Shown here: in pieces, positions 63,505-64,000 of the stretch
Position numbering within the stretch: position 1 is the stretch's first letter
How the letters are laid out: each line of letters starts with the position of its first letter
From: Chelonoidis abingdonii
Taxonomy: Eukaryota; Chordata; Testudines; Testudinidae
Length of the DNA: 64,000 nucleotides
Reading direction: 5' to 3'
Assembly (NCBI RefSeq): GCF_003597395.2
Contig: NC_133774.1
Span: 48,270,363-48,334,362, forward strand
Made by a program: the position numbers and the translations under genes
Notes under the pieces: generated by a model
Database searches by the model: none
What the model saw: only the letters and a program-made list of their open reading frames with translations
Told to the model about the DNA's origin: nothing

Positions 63505-64000
63505 CAGAACCGTGACAGAACGTACCCATGTCCACACCCTACACACTATTGTAATAATACTTGTACAAACTATGCCTTGTAAGATATTTAAAAACAATTT
63601 GTTCATCAATAATATGGCAAAATGCACATACCAGCATTATATGTGAAGTTATAAACAGAACAGATCATGACTAAAAGTACATTTTCCAGAAAAGTCTGGC
63701 AAGTGGCCAAACCAGTTCCTCAGAGACAAAGGGCAAGCTGATGCCTCAGCCAGGTGTAAACAACTCTGACGAACCATTACCTGCTACATGGCCATTCTTT
63801 GGCAGGAGTAAAAAAATCTATATCTTAGCAAAGAAACAGCATGAAGTTCCCTTCCACACAGTTGCCTGTTGCCTTGCTCCCAGCTGGAAATGCTCCTTGA
63901 GGGGGAGACAGGCAGGGGTGAGCTGGAGCCCGTTTGCATGAACCGGTTGTTAACAAGCAGTTCTAAAACCACTTCTAAATTTAACTGGCTTCCCTGCAAG

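Larger units (their letters stand above)
62532..64000 (-). other. IQGAP2: IQGAP2 intron upstream of window exon 1 (partial)
   Basis: It holds the short Tigger-like MITE at 62659 and a G13 run. No exon was found to the window edge. Confidence 0.8.

Overview
The window is vertebrate nuclear DNA, most likely from a sauropsid and probably a turtle. The organism call is an inference. It rests on long AT-rich introns, CR1-like LINE debris, DIRS-type tyrosine-recombinase retrotransposons, Harbinger and hAT elements, MIR/CORE-like SINEs, and orthologue identities close to but clearly different from mammals. There are no bacterial-style operons, CRISPR arrays or RNA genes that I can support.

Nearly the whole window is the middle of one gene, IQGAP2, read on the minus strand. 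I can place 25 consecutive coding exons between 62531 (5' side) and 3546 (3' side). All have AG acceptors and GT donors, all are open, and all junction phases agree. They encode about 1,170 codons: the IQGAP repeat region, the WW motif, four IQ motifs, the Ras-GAP-related domain and the start of the C-terminal part. The calponin-homology exons lie beyond 64000 and the RasGAP C-terminal exons lie before position 1. Two of the exons (60798-60961 and 60160-60247) correspond to a repeat found in IQGAP1 but absent from human IQGAP2 as I remember it.

A complete two-exon gene, F2RL2 (protease-activated receptor 3), sits on the plus strand inside the 39419-48290 intron. It has a signal-peptide exon (42573-42636) and a main exon (44679-45769) carrying the tethered ligand, the acidic thrombin-binding stretch and seven membrane segments.

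The introns hold the rest. At 1-3168 is a decayed Harbinger transposon with a broken transposase. At 4285-5440 and 24790-25440 are LINE fossils. At 13878-15979 a Tigger-like element lies next to a 1.1 kb hAT element with an intact 8-bp target duplication. At 16834-18565 there are two further TA-flanked inverted-repeat elements. At 21383-23190 is an unclassified repeat-like block. At 31571-33708 and 37545-38270 are two DIRS relics. Harbinger-like MITEs lie at 36993-37270, 46838-47114 and 58259-58950. Between 51280 and 53735 are CR1 pieces, a perfect 70-bp fold-back insertion with a 14-bp target duplication, and an almost fully palindromic hAT MITE with an 8-bp target duplication.

No new multi-gene system is visible. 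The points most worth a second look are the extra IQGAP1-like exon pair in IQGAP2, the two adjacent fold-back insertions at 52.2-52.9 kb, and the substituted second tryptophan of the WW motif.
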